Positions 1 to 11,744 of a DNA stretch of 64,000 nt are shown in pieces (position 1 is the first letter of the stretch; every line of letters starts with the position of its first letter). The position numbers were made by a program, and so were the translations under genes. The notes beneath the pieces are model-generated. The model had not been told where the DNA came from. It searched no databases and saw only the letters and a program-made list of their open reading frames with translations. The stretch spans positions 37,590 to 101,589 of the forward strand of contig KN817650.1 of the NCBI GenBank assembly GCA_000827495.1. Direction: 5' to 3'. The DNA comes from Hypholoma sublateritium FD-334 SS-4 (lineage: Eukaryota; Basidiomycota; Agaricomycetes; Agaricales; Strophariaceae).

Positions 1-220
1 CACCAGGACTTCTTCACGACCGCCACTTCGTCAGATGCCGATAACCTCAAAAATCGCCTTCGTCCCAGGTGGTCCCCTTCCTCTAAAACTGCAGGAATAT
101 GTTCATCAGATAGCTTTGATACTATTTATCCAATTTCGTGTCATGAAACCCATTGGTTGCCTCGGAATTGCAGTCGTGACGAAATAGTGGTCGTGATTGG
201 GTCGTGACGAAGTCCTGGTG
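1..220. mobile_element. Candidate MITE-like element with terminal inverted repeats
   Basis: The first bases of the window (CACCAGGACTTC, continuing TTCACGACC) reappear in inverted orientation ending at 220. About 20 of the first 21 positions match. The octamer TCACGACC or its complement recurs further inside the right end, suggesting layered inverted subrepeats. There is no ORF of note between the ends, so if mobile this is non-autonomous. The left flank is outside the window, so a target-site duplication cannot be checked and the superfamily is unknown. A chance hairpin is unlikely at this length, but the element call is an inference. Confidence 0.45.
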
Positions 221-674
221 GCACAATGTTATTGTATAGTAAATTTAATACGACTGTAACAACATATACAGAGAATACTACTTACACTGGCACAAAGGCA
301 GCATGAACCCCTTGAACCGCACTGGGGAAGTACACAGAGATATATACAGGCTAAAAACACAGCGACCAAGCTGAGAATCAGAAGAAGGAGCTACAGGTGG
401 AGACGAGATGTTCCAGCGATACAATGTCGAGCGGCAAAGCAAGGCAGAAACAGCACGCGGGGATACCGACGCGCACGCGGGACAGGCTTGATGAGGCGCG
501 CTGCGTAAGAATAGGATCACCTTATCTAAAAAGCGGGATTTAAAGAGACATCTTTGCAAGATAGGAACGCCAACTGTGGCTCTACCGTTGGGCATTTGCG
601 TTTGCGGGCTTCATCCGTGAATATAACGACATGACCTGACCCAAATATTACCCCTGCCATACTACTTACACACT
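221..674. other. Gene-free stretch downstream of IML1
   Basis: About 450 bases separate the inverted-repeat element from the IML1 stop codon. A 105-codon open frame on the minus strand (278-595) has no recognisable domain and looks like chance. The part nearest 675 is presumably the IML1 3' untranslated region. I see no other feature. Confidence 0.5.
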
Positions 675-3600
675 TCAGATCTGCAGCGGCGGCGGCTCCT
701 CCGGCGCGGCACGCAGCTTCGCAATCTGCTCGTCATAGAACTTCTGCAGCTCTTCCTTGTCCATGCAGAACGCAGCCATCTCTACCCTGATCTCTTCCGC
801 TTTCACGGCGGGCATCTTCGCCTTCGTCGCGGAGCCCATGCGCCCAGGGCCCATGAGGCGGTTCGTGAGGAACAGAAACCCACGCTCGCCGCCGACGACC
901 TGGATGAACGCGACGCCCTCGCGGTGCACGAACTGCGAGTACTTGTACGGCGCGCGCCGGTACGAGTAAACGACGTCGACTGTCTCGGGGTACAGGTCCG
1001 CGGCCTCCACATCTAGGATAAACCCGAACCGGTCCAGCAGCGCGTACTCGAAGTACTTCACCGCGAGCGTACCCTCCGGGACGCGCTTCTCCAGGTCGGG
1101 GACAATCGGCGGAGCGATCGCGAGTGTCATGGGGAAGCACGACTGGAACGCGTTGCGTTCGCGGATGTCGCAGATCTGCGTCACGTACGCCTCGACGAGC
1201 TTGAGCCCGTACCGCTCGATTGTGCGGCTCCAGGTACGCAGCTGGTCCTCGATGCAGCGCGGCGTCGTGCCGATCCACTGCAGCTCGAAGTGGAACACCG
1301 TCGCGGGGTTGTGGATGATGTCGTGGTGCAGAATGACCGACTCCGCCTGGTCGCTTCGCTGCAAGGAGAGAAGTAATGAGTGTGGAAATGACAAGCAAGT
1401 ACGCTGCATTCCTTACTTTATGAGGATCGATGTCGATGACCATTGTCTGACTCAGGATGAGCCGCTTCTTAGTCTTTCGTCCGGGCGTCGGCGCTTTGGC
1501 CGGCGCTTTGGGCGGGTTGATCGTCTGATACGCATTGCGCATTATCCCATCGGCAGTACTTGGCCTGAACCAGTTTCTCGGCGTTGACTGCACCGAGTAC
1601 TCGCCCTTCAGGCGATAGTAATAATGCCTGTGCGCGTTCCGTTCAGCAAACATCCGATAAAATAAAAATAAACTCCCTCACCCATCAAGGAACTTGTGAT
1701 GCCCCCTGCAATGCTCGAACAGCCCCTGCTCCTCCAGCCGGAGCCCCCACTCCGTCGCCTGTGTGCGCGTCGACACGTCGCGGAACTCGCGCACGAGCCA
1801 CGACGCAAAGTCGTACCCGATGAAGGAGTCAGGGTACTGCTTCTCGTGCCACTGGTACAACGTGATCGGCACGCCGTCCTCTTCGCGCATCGCCTTCGCG
1901 ATCGCATTCAATGGCATCTCCGCGATCTCGCGCTCGCTGCGCATCTTCTTGCGTAGCGGGCCCTGCGCGTGGATTGTGTCGAGCTGGTCCATCAGCGCCT
2001 CGTCGAGCACGGAGCGCACTGGGTCGAGCGTTGTTGGCAGGAAGCGCACCGGGGCGTGCGCAAACTTCTCGTCCGGCGATTGCCAGCGCAGCTTTGTAAA
2101 CTGCTCCGCGAGCTTCTCGATCCCCAGGATGCGCGCCTCCTCCTCGTTCAGCAGCTCCCCGGACGGCCCGACGGTAACGTGCGGGCGATATGCGGTAGGG
2201 ATGACGATAAAGCGCGTGCGCCAGTACCGCAGCGACTCATTGAAGTGGTGCTCGTACCCTGCCACGAGCATATCCAGGCTGAAATCCACGTCTGAGACAA
2301 GGGACCAAAACGCTAAACAATGCTCTCACCGATTCCACCCATAGTCTTCTAATCCATGCGATGTAAATTCGGTAGACAATTCGGTGTACCCCTCTGTCAG
2401 AAATGACGAACGTCAGCGCCAGCCAGACACAAGTATACAAGCACCTGCCTCCCAGCTTCGGCCAGATCAAACATTTGTACTTGAACGCAGTGGACGCCGC
2501 CGTCCGCCTCACATACCGTCGCACCTGGATCGCCTCTCCGGTATACGAAATCTGGTGTATCTCGTTCGTCATGCTTAGGTACACGGGGTCCGTGTGCATC
2601 GCCAGAACCTCCGCCGCTCCGCCCGGCCACGAATCGAGCCCCTCGTCGCCCGTGAACGACTTCGTGCGGCGGAACATGCCCTTATCCTCGTCCGCGCGCG
2701 CCCGCGGCGGCTTGAGGATGAACTGGAAACCCTGCGCGAGCCGCACCGCCGCCATCCCGCGCATGACGACGAGCGCCCACGCGCGGCGCTGCTCCTCTGC
2801 GGAGCCCTGTACGATCGGCGGCTTGACGAGGAACGAGCGCATCTCGCTGGGGTCGATAATGAACTCGTACGAGAACACGTCGTACGCCGCCTCGAGCTCC
2901 GCGCGCGCGGGGAAGTGCTCGACCGTCAGGGGCAGGCACCCGGGTGTGACGACTGACTTCCACTTCAGCTCGTGCTTATAGCGCGGCTGGGGGTAAATGT
3001 GCTGCCAGCGCCGCGCGAGCGAGGCCTGCGCGTATGCCACGCGGCCCTGCGGACGCGTCGGGTTCACGAGCGCAACGGGCGGCGACGACGACGACGGGAA
3101 CGAGTGCACGAGCCCGCTCGCGCCGCTGCGCCGCTTGCTCGCCATGTGGTCATCGCGCGGCGGCGTGTTGATTGGCGAGCGCCGGATGTACGACGCACGC
3201 TGCGGCATGAGCGTCTCATCCTCGAGCGTGCGGCTCAGGCTGGATCGCGGATGCGCAACCGTGTTCTTGATCGCAACGGGCTGGATCTGTTGACTGCTCG
3301 CCGCGAGCGTCGCCTTCGCGGGCCCGGGCATGCGGATGGGCGACGACGCCTGCGCCTGAGCCAGGCTCTTCTGCGAGCGTGACGCCTCAGGTTGCGGGCT
3401 GGGCGCCGCTGACGCGGAGACCTGTGTTGTCTCCGGCTTGCTCGGCTGGCTGCGGAACGGGTTGAACAGCCACGCCGGAGCGCCAAGCTTCGACGCAAGC
3501 GTTCCTTTCGTCAAACTCGGCGCGCGCGATGGTCCCCGGGACGACGTCGATTTCTCGGAGAGCGCCTCCGAGCGGATGGAGGACTGTGAGGGCGACACGC

Positions 3601-5728
3601 CCCGCTTGGCGGACGACAAAGTCTTTTCGGAAACGAGGGGCCCTTCCGGCGGGAGTTCCTTGTGTATCTGCAACCGGGGACTCTCCTCGATGGTGTCAAT
3701 CCTGCCGGCGCCGAGAAGAGACTGCCTATTCGACGCGCGCTTCTCAAGGGTGGGTCGCTGGGGAACAGAAGGGGCCTTCGTTTCGGGGATGGTAATCGTA
3801 TCGTAGTTGAACGTCAGGCCAAAAGTGTCCAGATCGAACTTGTCGGCATCAGTTTTGGAGATAAAGTTAACCGACCTTTCCTCTACATCAATGGACCCCG
3901 GTTCAGGTGGTGGGCTGTTCGTCTCTATGTACGGTACTTCGATGCTCGACAGGACGTCATGCTCTAGGAGGCCCAGCATCTGTATTTCGTGCATTTTCGC
4001 CCGTGACAAGAACCTGATCAGCAGACATAATCAGAACAACGAACAGAGCCTTAAAGTACTCCCATACCGATCCTGCCTGAATGGCAAATCCATCTGCTTG
4101 TCCCAGAACGTCGTCGATATCCAGAACGGCTCCCACCAGAACGTCTTCTTCAGCCGCGCGTCGACCTTCGCCGGATCATCGTCCCCCGCCCATAACGGAT
4201 CCGCCATCAGCGGGTACATCATCCGCTCGCTCTCGAACTTCAACTCGCGCAGCGCGTAGTCGCCCCCTGCGACCGCGGGGTCGACGCCCTCGAAGCTGAA
4301 TATCGGGCTTTGGTGCAGCGGCTGCTTCGTGAGCAGCACGAGATCGAGCACGAAGCCCTGGTCGAGCATGCGCGTCGTCGTCAGGCGCAGCAGCTTCTTC
4401 GACACGCGGAAATAGCCCGTGCCCGGCGAGATCAGCAGCGTCGACGCGCCAGTGAGGTTCAGTGAGCGGTCGATGTAGTGCGTCTCCGTCGGATTCAGCC
4501 CTAGGTTCAGCGCTTCGAGGATTGGCCCGTCCTGCGCGTACGACAAACGACCGACGAGGCGCACCTCCTGCGCACTTGCGCCGCCGCTCGCGTCCTGCGT
4601 CGCCCGGTGATAGTGGTGAGTAAGGAGGATGTCGCGCTGGAAGTCCCAGAACGAGTTCTTCAGGCTAACGAGCGTCGGTTTCCACTCATTGATCACCTGC
4701 AGGTCGGTGATCACCTTGAAGAAGTCCTTGTACCAGTTGCCACGCCCGTCCCGGAGCAATGGGCCCGCGGCGTAGTCAATCTCGGATTCGTCGTAGAAGA
4801 CGCGAGATATGAGGACGATGGTGACGGTGTGGTTCGTGTTTGCCTCTCTCCACTTTTCGAAGAGCTCAGGGAGGAAGGAGTGCACGACTTTCTCGTTGTA
4901 GCGCTCGCCGTCGCCCGCGAATTCCCACAGCTCTCTGCACACTTGGATGAAGATGGTGATCTTGGCCGAGAACGAGCGATATATGGCTTTCGTAGATGTT
5001 GTCATAAGCGCTGAAGAAACCTGACATGCTCAATAAGTTATAAAGCGCAGTATCAGGTTTCTGGGCGTACCTTCTCTCCGCCGATGTAGATATTATGAAT
5101 CTTCGCGACAATCCCTCCAATGAACGAGACTTCCTGATCCTTGTAGATGCACTGTCCAGATAGATATTTCCCTAAGCGCCACATATCACTTCTTCCAAGG
5201 TACTGGTCCTGAAAGATGAACTCGACATAGTCCGCACAACAACTTGCTTTGTCGACCTATTCTACTGTCAACGAAGGTATTTAGGATTTAGGGTACATAA
5301 GGGCATACCTTGGTCATCGTGACTTCTCCATTATTCCGCAACCCAAAGACCTCCGCAATTGGACGCGGAACAGATATCTATGGGTCACACTTCGTTTGAG
5401 CACACCCTCGCCTATGGAAGCAGAAAGGACGTACCTGAAGCTGCGGTTTCGGGCACACCTCGTCCTTCGGCACCATGAACAAGAACGCAGCCTCCGGGTC
5501 GTCCGAATTGGTGCTCAGTACCCGCAGGAAGTCGCCCTCCGCGACGCCGGGCCACCACGTCTGGTTGAATATGACAGAATGCGACTCCTTCACGTCGTGC
5601 ACCCACGCGTTCAGCACTTTCGTATCTCCGATAGTCAGCGGCGCGGGGGGAGGAAGCGCTCTATAGGTAGACTGCGCGGTGTTGGATCGATGTCGCCCGA
5701 ATTGAGATTGTTCCCTAGATGCCGCCAT
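675..5728 (-). CDS. IML1: IML1/DEPDC5-like subunit of SEACIT (GATOR1)
   Basis: This multi-exon gene encodes the fungal counterpart of Iml1/DEPDC5. In the SEACIT/GATOR1 complex on the vacuole, that family acts as GTPase activator for the Gtr1/RagA GTPase and so restrains TORC1 when amino acids are scarce. The first exon (from 5728) has the N-terminal segment with KVLNAWVHDVKESH. Exons around 4031-5005 carry the conserved central block (FSAKITIFIQVCRELWEF, then FWDFQRDIL). A long Ser/Pro-rich linker follows at about 2950-3950. A DEP domain lies near 1678-1900 (ITLYQWHEKQYPDSFIGYDF), and the conserved C-terminal domain is in the last exon, ending PPPLQI. The linker is low-complexity and variable, as usual in this family. 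Exact borders of the small exons were not all resolved. No frameshift was seen. Confidence 0.92.
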
Positions 5729-6117
5729 TTGGAACCTGGCAATGTGGACTGGCGTTCATCAGTTAGGGAGCGTGTAGCTAAGTAGTAGGGACACGTCGAA
5801 TATCGAGCAATCAATGGTAGACACAAATGGAAACTCGATTGGAGCCCAGAGCTTGTAAGTATTCCAATTGTGCACGCCAGAGAGCAGACTGCAACTTCAA
5901 GCTTCAAGCTTCAAGCTCAAGTTGCGTCCATCGAATGGCGGCGCCTGTAACTTGCTGCATTACGTAATGTAATTGCAAGAATTGCTCAAACACCAGTTCG
6001 CCGGCACCGGTTGTGAAAAAAAATAAGGGTATGTGTTCACTCTTTTCTATTATTATGATGCAAACAACGATCACTCCTTTGCTATCTAATAGAGATATAG
6101 AATAGGAGGTCTCGTTT
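5729..6117. other. IML1 promoter / CYT1 3' region
   Basis: About 390 bases lie between the IML1 start and the stop codon of the co-directional CYT1 gene. A short direct repeat of CTTCAAG units sits at about 5894-5925 and is bounded by CAACTT and AAGTTG. No gene or recognisable control site is seen. Confidence 0.5.
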
Positions 6118-7421
6118 CTAATGGTTAGCCTTTCCAGGAGGGTTGTAGACTGCCGGACATTCGACATTAGTATCAATTTGTAGCAGGAACATAGTGCACG
6201 TACGGATCTTCCTGTTCTTGATGGGTCCCCACTTGAAGCGTTTGACGTAGAGACTGATGGCAGTGAGCACAGAGAAGATGATAACGGCCTTGATGCCGTA
6301 TTTCTTCCTTTCGTCGTGTTCTGGCTCGGCAGCCCAGCTGAGGAAGGTGACGACATCCTTGGCCATTTGCGAGGTGGTAGCGGGAGTGCCTGAAGTATGG
6401 TTAAAATACGAGAATTTACTTGTTTAGTGCACTAACCATCATCGTATTCAACTAGGCCATCGAAGAGAACGCGAGCCATGGAGATGGCACCGCCGGGGAA
6501 GTAAGGGTTGTAGTTCATGCCTTCACGAATTTCCACACCACCAGGGGGGTCCATGTATCCAGTAAGGAGTGAGAATACGTAGTCCTAGAGACATGTCAAG
6601 GCTCCGGCCGAGTGCAAAAGTGTAACAACTCACAGCACCACCGTGACGGGCCTTGATTATCAGACTGAGATCAGGAGGGTAGGCGCCGGCGTTACCAGCA
6701 CGAGCGGCTTCCTCATTAGGGTAAGGAGCGGGCATATAGTCGGCCAATTTTCCTGGACGCTGGAACATCTCTCCCTCGCCATTGGGGCCGTCGGTGTACT
6801 CGACCTCTTCAGCCATGGCGCGTGACTCGTCGGCGGTGTGGGACACACCAACGAGGTTGCGCCATGCAATGCGGTCAAGGGAATGACACGCCGCGCAGAC
6901 CTCGCGGTAGACCTGGTAGCCTCTCCGGATGCTGCAGGGATGTCAGGAGTTGTTGACGCGCAAAGGCTGCAACACACACCTGGCGTGATCGAATGTGTCG
7001 AGAATGCCCTTGTGCGACCAGGGGTACGCCTGCGGGTGGAGACCTTCATCGCTAAGATGGCTGGCATGCACTTCTTCCAGGAAAGGGAGGTTGCCGTAGA
7101 GGTGGGTGTACCAGGCAATGGTGCCAACGGTGAAGGCGGTCGCTGAAGCCAGTGTAACGCGCGAGTTCATGACAGACTTTGCTTCATATTAGAAAAATTC
7201 AGTGTATATGAATTCAATGCTACACACCTCGAACGCAGCCGACCCGGAGGCCTTGGAAGACGCAAATCGAACCTATAACACATTGTAAGAATAGCTGGCA
7301 GAGACATTGGTTGAAAATGACGCACAGATGCCGAACGCGCGCCATTGAGCACGTTCGCAGAGCGAGATGACCCTACGCTCGTCGCTTTCTTGAAAGCGCC
7401 AGCAGAGAGCCTCGACAACAT
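6118..7421 (-). CDS. CYT1: Cytochrome c1, haem subunit of respiratory complex III
   Basis: This is the nuclear gene for cytochrome c1, which passes electrons from the Rieske protein to cytochrome c in the inner mitochondrial membrane. The start at 7421 gives a basic, Ser/Ala/Arg-rich N terminus ([15 protein letters not shown]) typical of a presequence. The exon at about 6840-6930 contains the haem-binding VCAACH (CXXCH) followed by [10 protein letters not shown]. The later exon has [20 protein letters not shown] and APYPPDLS-type conserved regions. The last large exon holds the membrane anchor ([21 protein letters not shown]). A 54-nt final intron (6150-6203) must be removed to give the standard end [15 protein letters not shown]. 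Several short introns are present; the model is otherwise complete. Confidence 0.95.
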
Positions 7422-8110
7422 TTTGGCTGCTGGTTTTTGGGAGGGGAAGGAGAAGAGCAGTGACCCGTAACGCGTGACCCCACAAAACGGAATGAATCGG
7501 GAGATGCCTGCAGCCAATCACCCTCCCCCCATTCCGTTCTCACGTGAATGTATCTACCCGAGCCTCGACTGTGGGTCTCCGACCACTGCCTCTTGACTTT
7601 CAATCCAACTTTGCAATCGCCTTCAGTTCTCTAGTCTTACTTGGATTTATCTGTTAGATTCCGAAGCACACTTTTCGCAAAGACTTGCTATATCTCCTTG
7701 AATTTCCACTGTTATTGCTCAAATATTGCTCATATATTGCTTTCGAACAAGCTGCTTATCTCCGCAACAAAGCCAACACCGTAGATTAGATTTGCTACTC
7801 ATTAACTTCGTTCGAACGTGGATGCCGCGGAACGAACCATCATTCTTACATGTAATTTACATATTCAGCTGCACCTTCACACCGTGGCCAATGATATACA
7901 TGCTGAGGGGAAATGTAAAGGTCCGCGAGACGATCGCATAATTCATGAGTAATAAGGAAATGCATGCAGTCATGCCAGGCGGGCGTTAAAAGAAATGGAA
8001 TAAAAGGCGTGAAGCATAACCATGCCGGATATATATCCAGCAACGGAAGACCGGGACGACGCGGCAGCCTGCGCGAGTCTAGATATTACAGCGGACGATG
8101 GCTGTACCGT
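7422..8110. other. CYT1 upstream region / CYSTM gene 3' region
   Basis: About 690 bases hold the CYT1 promoter and the 3' end of the neighbouring small gene. Open frames here (for example 7726-7941 plus and 7846-8043 minus) show no domain. They overlap each other and are judged spurious. No regulatory site is recognised. Confidence 0.4.
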
Positions 8111-8760
8111 TCAGAACAGACACTCGCAGAGCTCTGAAATTGGGGACTGGGGTCAGCTTTGCCGAGAGGGCACGAGGCATCGAACGCACCTTCCGCGCAG
8201 CAGCACAGACAGATACCGGCCAAACACGCCATACATCCCCCAGACCCAGACGACTTGTCAGGGGCTTGTTGGCTGGGCATCCGAAGGATCAGAACGATGC
8301 CGATAGGTTTAGAGCTCAACGGTACTCACACATAGACGGTTTGCGGGCCCGGCTGGGGCTGGTAGCCTTGCTGGGGGTAGCCCTGCTGAGGGTATCCTTG
8401 CGGTGGCCCCTGGTATCCTCCTTGGTACGCAGTTTGAGGTTGCTGCACAATCGAATTCGAGTCAGTTTCACTTTCCTATAACAACTGTTGGCAAGCCTGA
8501 TTTACCTGGGGGTAGTAGCCTCCTTGCTGGCCAGGCGGGGGTCCTATTGAACAAAGGAGAAATAAGCAAGCATTCGGAATAAAGTATCCATCACACCAAG
8601 CTCCGCCGGTATACTTCCATCCCACAGGACAGCAAAGTCCATCCTTCAGCAGTATCCCGGCGGCGCCGACGCTTTGATGAGCATGTGTTAACATACCTTG
8701 CGGAGGGTAGTATCCCTGCTGCTGCTGGGGCTTTCCAGAGTAGTAGTCGTTAGCGCTCAT
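8111..8760 (-). CDS. Small Gln/Pro/Tyr-rich CYSTM-type membrane protein
   Basis: Five exons (8697-8760, 8506-8543, 8330-8442, 8190-8272, 8111-8133) splice in frame into a protein of about 107 residues. The first two thirds are repeats of GYPQQ/GYYPPQ type. The end is a short hydrophobic, cysteine-rich segment (CMACLAGICLCCC followed by AEELCECLF), the layout of the CYSTM (cysteine-rich transmembrane) family. Members of that family are tail-anchored plasma-membrane proteins, several of them linked to stress tolerance; the function here is inferred only. The last exon is just 23 nt. Without that splice the frame reads through into unrelated sequence, so the intron at 8134-8189 is needed for the canonical end. 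The longest intron is 153 nt, at 8544-8696. Confidence 0.85.
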
Positions 8761-9979
8761 TTCTGTGGTCGGACGGTGAGTGGGAGGGGAAGGTGCGAAG
8801 GCGGGATAGTGAGTGGAAAGATCACACACAAAGCGGCACGCTAAAATGGATGCGCGGGTTTTTGTTTACGCAAGTTGACTGACGTCTCTAAGCACTTGCC
8901 GCCTCCGCTAAATTCGCGCGCAGCCAACACGCGCACAACACGCACAGGACCGACACAGCAATTCGCAGTCGCATTATGCATGCGCGCACACGGACCATCG
9001 CACACAGCCTGATCCCGAGCCAATCGACAGCATACGACACAAAAGATACAGACAGATACTTGTTGAAGTGCTCAAGAAGTGCTAGCGTTTGGCTAGCGTG
9101 CTTGTAGCGTGCTAGGCGAATGCGCAACAATTGAATAGCGACTTCCGACTCCCGAGCAGGGTGCGGGGCGGCGCCCCGTGAGCGGGATGTCGCAAAATCA
9201 TGTCCACAAATTTGAAGCAATAGGAGCGGTGCTGCAGGAGGCTATACTCCGGTTCAAAGACATCTGTCATCTGCCATTCAGTAGTAGTGGGCCGGGGCAA
9301 ATAGAGCGCAGCACGACCAACTACCATGCCACCTCTGGGGCTGAAGCAGGACCGAAATGGCCGCATACACAGCGAAAACACATTTGTTGCGACAGCTACT
9401 TGATAAAGCAAAATTAGCGGTGAATTCCTAGGATTTATGTGAGATTTTTAGCCTGCGCCAGAAGCTCTAGATGAAGGTACATAAGGAAGGTAAGCACTCA
9501 CCAACAGCTTACCGCGGTTCACCGGTAAAAGATCATCACCGTACATAGGATCATGATGTCCAACTTGGTCTGCCCACATACCCAATAATATCTAAGAAAA
9601 TCCGGTGATACATCGAATGCAACGGTAGAATTTTATTGGTACGCACATACTGAACCTATCACAACTTCAACACCAACGACGATAAATAGCAAGGATCCGT
9701 GACAATAGAAAGCATAGAAACCGAACAAATGAAAGCGGGCTGAACCCACGTTTCACAGTTTTGTGCACAACGTCAAAACAATCCACGTCGTCCCTCGAAC
9801 AGCGTCGCGCATTGTTCTTGCAGCTAATCACCTGGCGGTGAGCGGGTACGACACACTAGTACTCCGAACGACGATAAATAGCATAGGTCCATGACAGCAG
9901 ACAGAAAAGAACACGAACGAGCGAAAGCGGGCTGAACCCACAATTCACATTTTTGTATCAGTCTTCAAGTTGCAGTTAA
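8761..9979. other. Intergenic region between CYSTM gene and velvet gene
   Basis: About 1.2 kb without a convincing gene. It carries the CYSTM gene promoter and, at about 9673-9860, a diverged duplicate of the adjacent velvet gene 3' end (listed separately). Open frames at 8888-9220 and 9112-9411 lack recognisable domains. Confidence 0.5.
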
Positions 9980-10007
9980 TCACCTGGCACTGTGCGGGTA
10001 CGACGCG
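9673..10007. repeat. Tandem duplication of the velvet gene 3' end
   Basis: Two diverged copies stand side by side. The block containing AACGACGATAAATAGCA begins at about 9675 and again at about 9867. The block GAAAGCGGGCTGAACCCAC occurs in both, as does the block CAG-TAATCACCTGGC, at 9821 and 9973. The second copy holds the true last codons and stop of the velvet gene. The first holds the same terminal codons with substitutions (minus-strand SYPLTAR then stop, against SYPHSAR then stop). The spacing differs (about 192 and 152), so the copies differ by roughly 40 bases of insertion or deletion. Confidence 0.75.
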
Positions 10008-11510
10008 TTCGCGAACATCCGCGCGCCCTGGCGGATGAAGCTCTGTGTCAGACGGGTGGTAGCTTCAGAGCCCCGGTTCAGCGTGCAATCGCGCAATGAA
10101 TAGACAGTGACCACACACGTGCAGCTACATATTCGCTCAGCGCAACGGCCTCGAACGGTCTTGTGCGCGTTGACGCTAGTGCAGTGCCGTGCTCGGCCAG
10201 ACTAGAGGGGTCCGGTCTGAAAACAGCACACTCAGTCTCGCCCTCCGGACGCAAAAAAAAATTGAGAAGGACGTCTAGCGCCACTTACGTTGTAATCCGC
10301 GTCAGAGTGACGCCGAGCTGGTAGCGGCCGCGCAGCCGGATGCTCACATCGGGGAAGAGAAAAAATAGGCCCATGTTTCCTTGCAGGTCTTCGAGCTGCT
10401 CGACGGTTGCGACGAGGTGCCCGTACAGCGTCGGCGGATTCTGCAGGACGCCGCGCCCGATGAACGACCCCATGTCGAGCGGCGTCTGCCCGTCGCCGGA
10501 GAAGAGGGATAGGTGGGCGACGAGGAATGGTAGCTCCGGCTCGCTAAAAATTACAGAAGTCATGGCATTAGGGCATCGGCTGCATCCGATAGCGCCCAAA
10601 TACGTACGGCACAACCGAGTTACCGGATGAATCTCTGACAGTCAATTGAGCGATTATTGGCGGTGTCAGCGGAATGCGCGACAAATAGGCGGCCCCAAAT
10701 TCGGCCGTGCGCAGCGGGTGCTGCACAATTTCGAGGTGATAAGAACTATGCGCCAAAGAAGTTAATATGTCTATTTTGTTAAGTGGCCGATACCAGCTTA
10801 CCGGGCGCGGGCGTCCGATAGAAGTGACGCAACTTGGATTCTAGGCTGCGGCCGTATGAACGGAATGGGGGATGTCGTCGACAGATCTGCTAGTGAGGAC
10901 TGGCTAGACGGCGGACTCTGGGTAGAGCTCGAGGTACGCGAAGAACAGGTCAGAGAGCCGAACGAAGATTGGGGAGATGATTGCCCACTCGAGCTTGTAC
11001 GAAACAGGCGCGAGTGTATGTCAGGACCATAAAGGTGACAACAACAATACGCGCTGCATTGTGTTCGAGCTAAAACTGTTTTTGCCGTGGGGTGTTGACG
11101 GAGAGAAAGGGGATTGATTACCATGTTGGGCACATGGCTCAAGTTGCACATTTTGGGAGAGGAGCAGTGGGTCGAGGGCTTTGACGCTCGTTTAGGAACA
11201 CGAATCCTGTGCAAATAGATAAAGCATACACTAACCTGATTATTGATAGCGCTCGGTTGTATATCCACGACACGCCCAGCATCGCTCGAGATTGGAATGG
11301 GCTGTCGTGAATATTCTAATTTGCAAGAGCTTTGAGTGCATTCGTTCTTACATGGCGAACGGGCGGTGGCCGAGAAGGACTGCCCCAGTTCAGCGGCGAT
11401 GGCCATAGCAAAGCTGAAGGCCCGTATGCGCCAGTGGACTGAACTTGGGGATGGTGTAGAAGCCTAGACATAAGATCATTTATAGTATTGGCGTGAGGGG
11501 CGGAAGCCAA
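9980..11510 (-). CDS. Velvet-domain transcriptional regulator
   Basis: The velvet fold binds DNA in an NF-kappaB-like way, and the family couples development, sporulation and secondary metabolism in fungi. The domain is clear across spliced exons: SYHLEIVQHPLRTAEFGA, then PPIIAQLTVRDSSGN, then FLVAHLSLFSGDGQ, then GLFFLFPDVSIRLRGRYQLG. The end is RTRPFEAVALSEYVAAP joined to TTRLTQSFIRQGARMFANAS. The last exon is 9980-10062. The N-terminal part (about 10800-11510) is Ser/Pro-rich with at least two introns whose borders I could not fix. The start at 11510 is a guess. I cannot assign it to VosA, VelB, VelC or VeA from sequence alone. Confidence 0.82.
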
Positions 11511-11744
11511 TGTAAAGCGCTGAGAAGTGAAAGTATGCGACTCATCATCTAAAGTTCTGGAAGTATGTCAGCGAATATATTCATATCAGGATTTCATCTA
11601 CCGCCAAACAGCTGGGAAGGTGGTTGGGAACAACTGGGTTGACTCGACTTGCAAAGTACGTTCTTCGGGAACCTCATAGATCTGCCCAAGATACGAGCCG
11701 GGATAAGGGGGAAATTAAGGTTGTAAATACATAAGGATATCTCA

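Noticed and set aside
278..595. 105-codon frame downstream of IML1
   Set aside because: No domain, no intron logic and biased low-information composition.
733..1653. 306-codon minus-strand open frame over the IML1 C terminus
   Set aside because: Only its first part is a genuine IML1 exon; beyond the exon it is an Arg-rich shadow of the true frame.
5894..5925. CTTCAAG micro-repeat with palindromic ends
   Set aside because: Too short and simple to interpret; probably a microsatellite.
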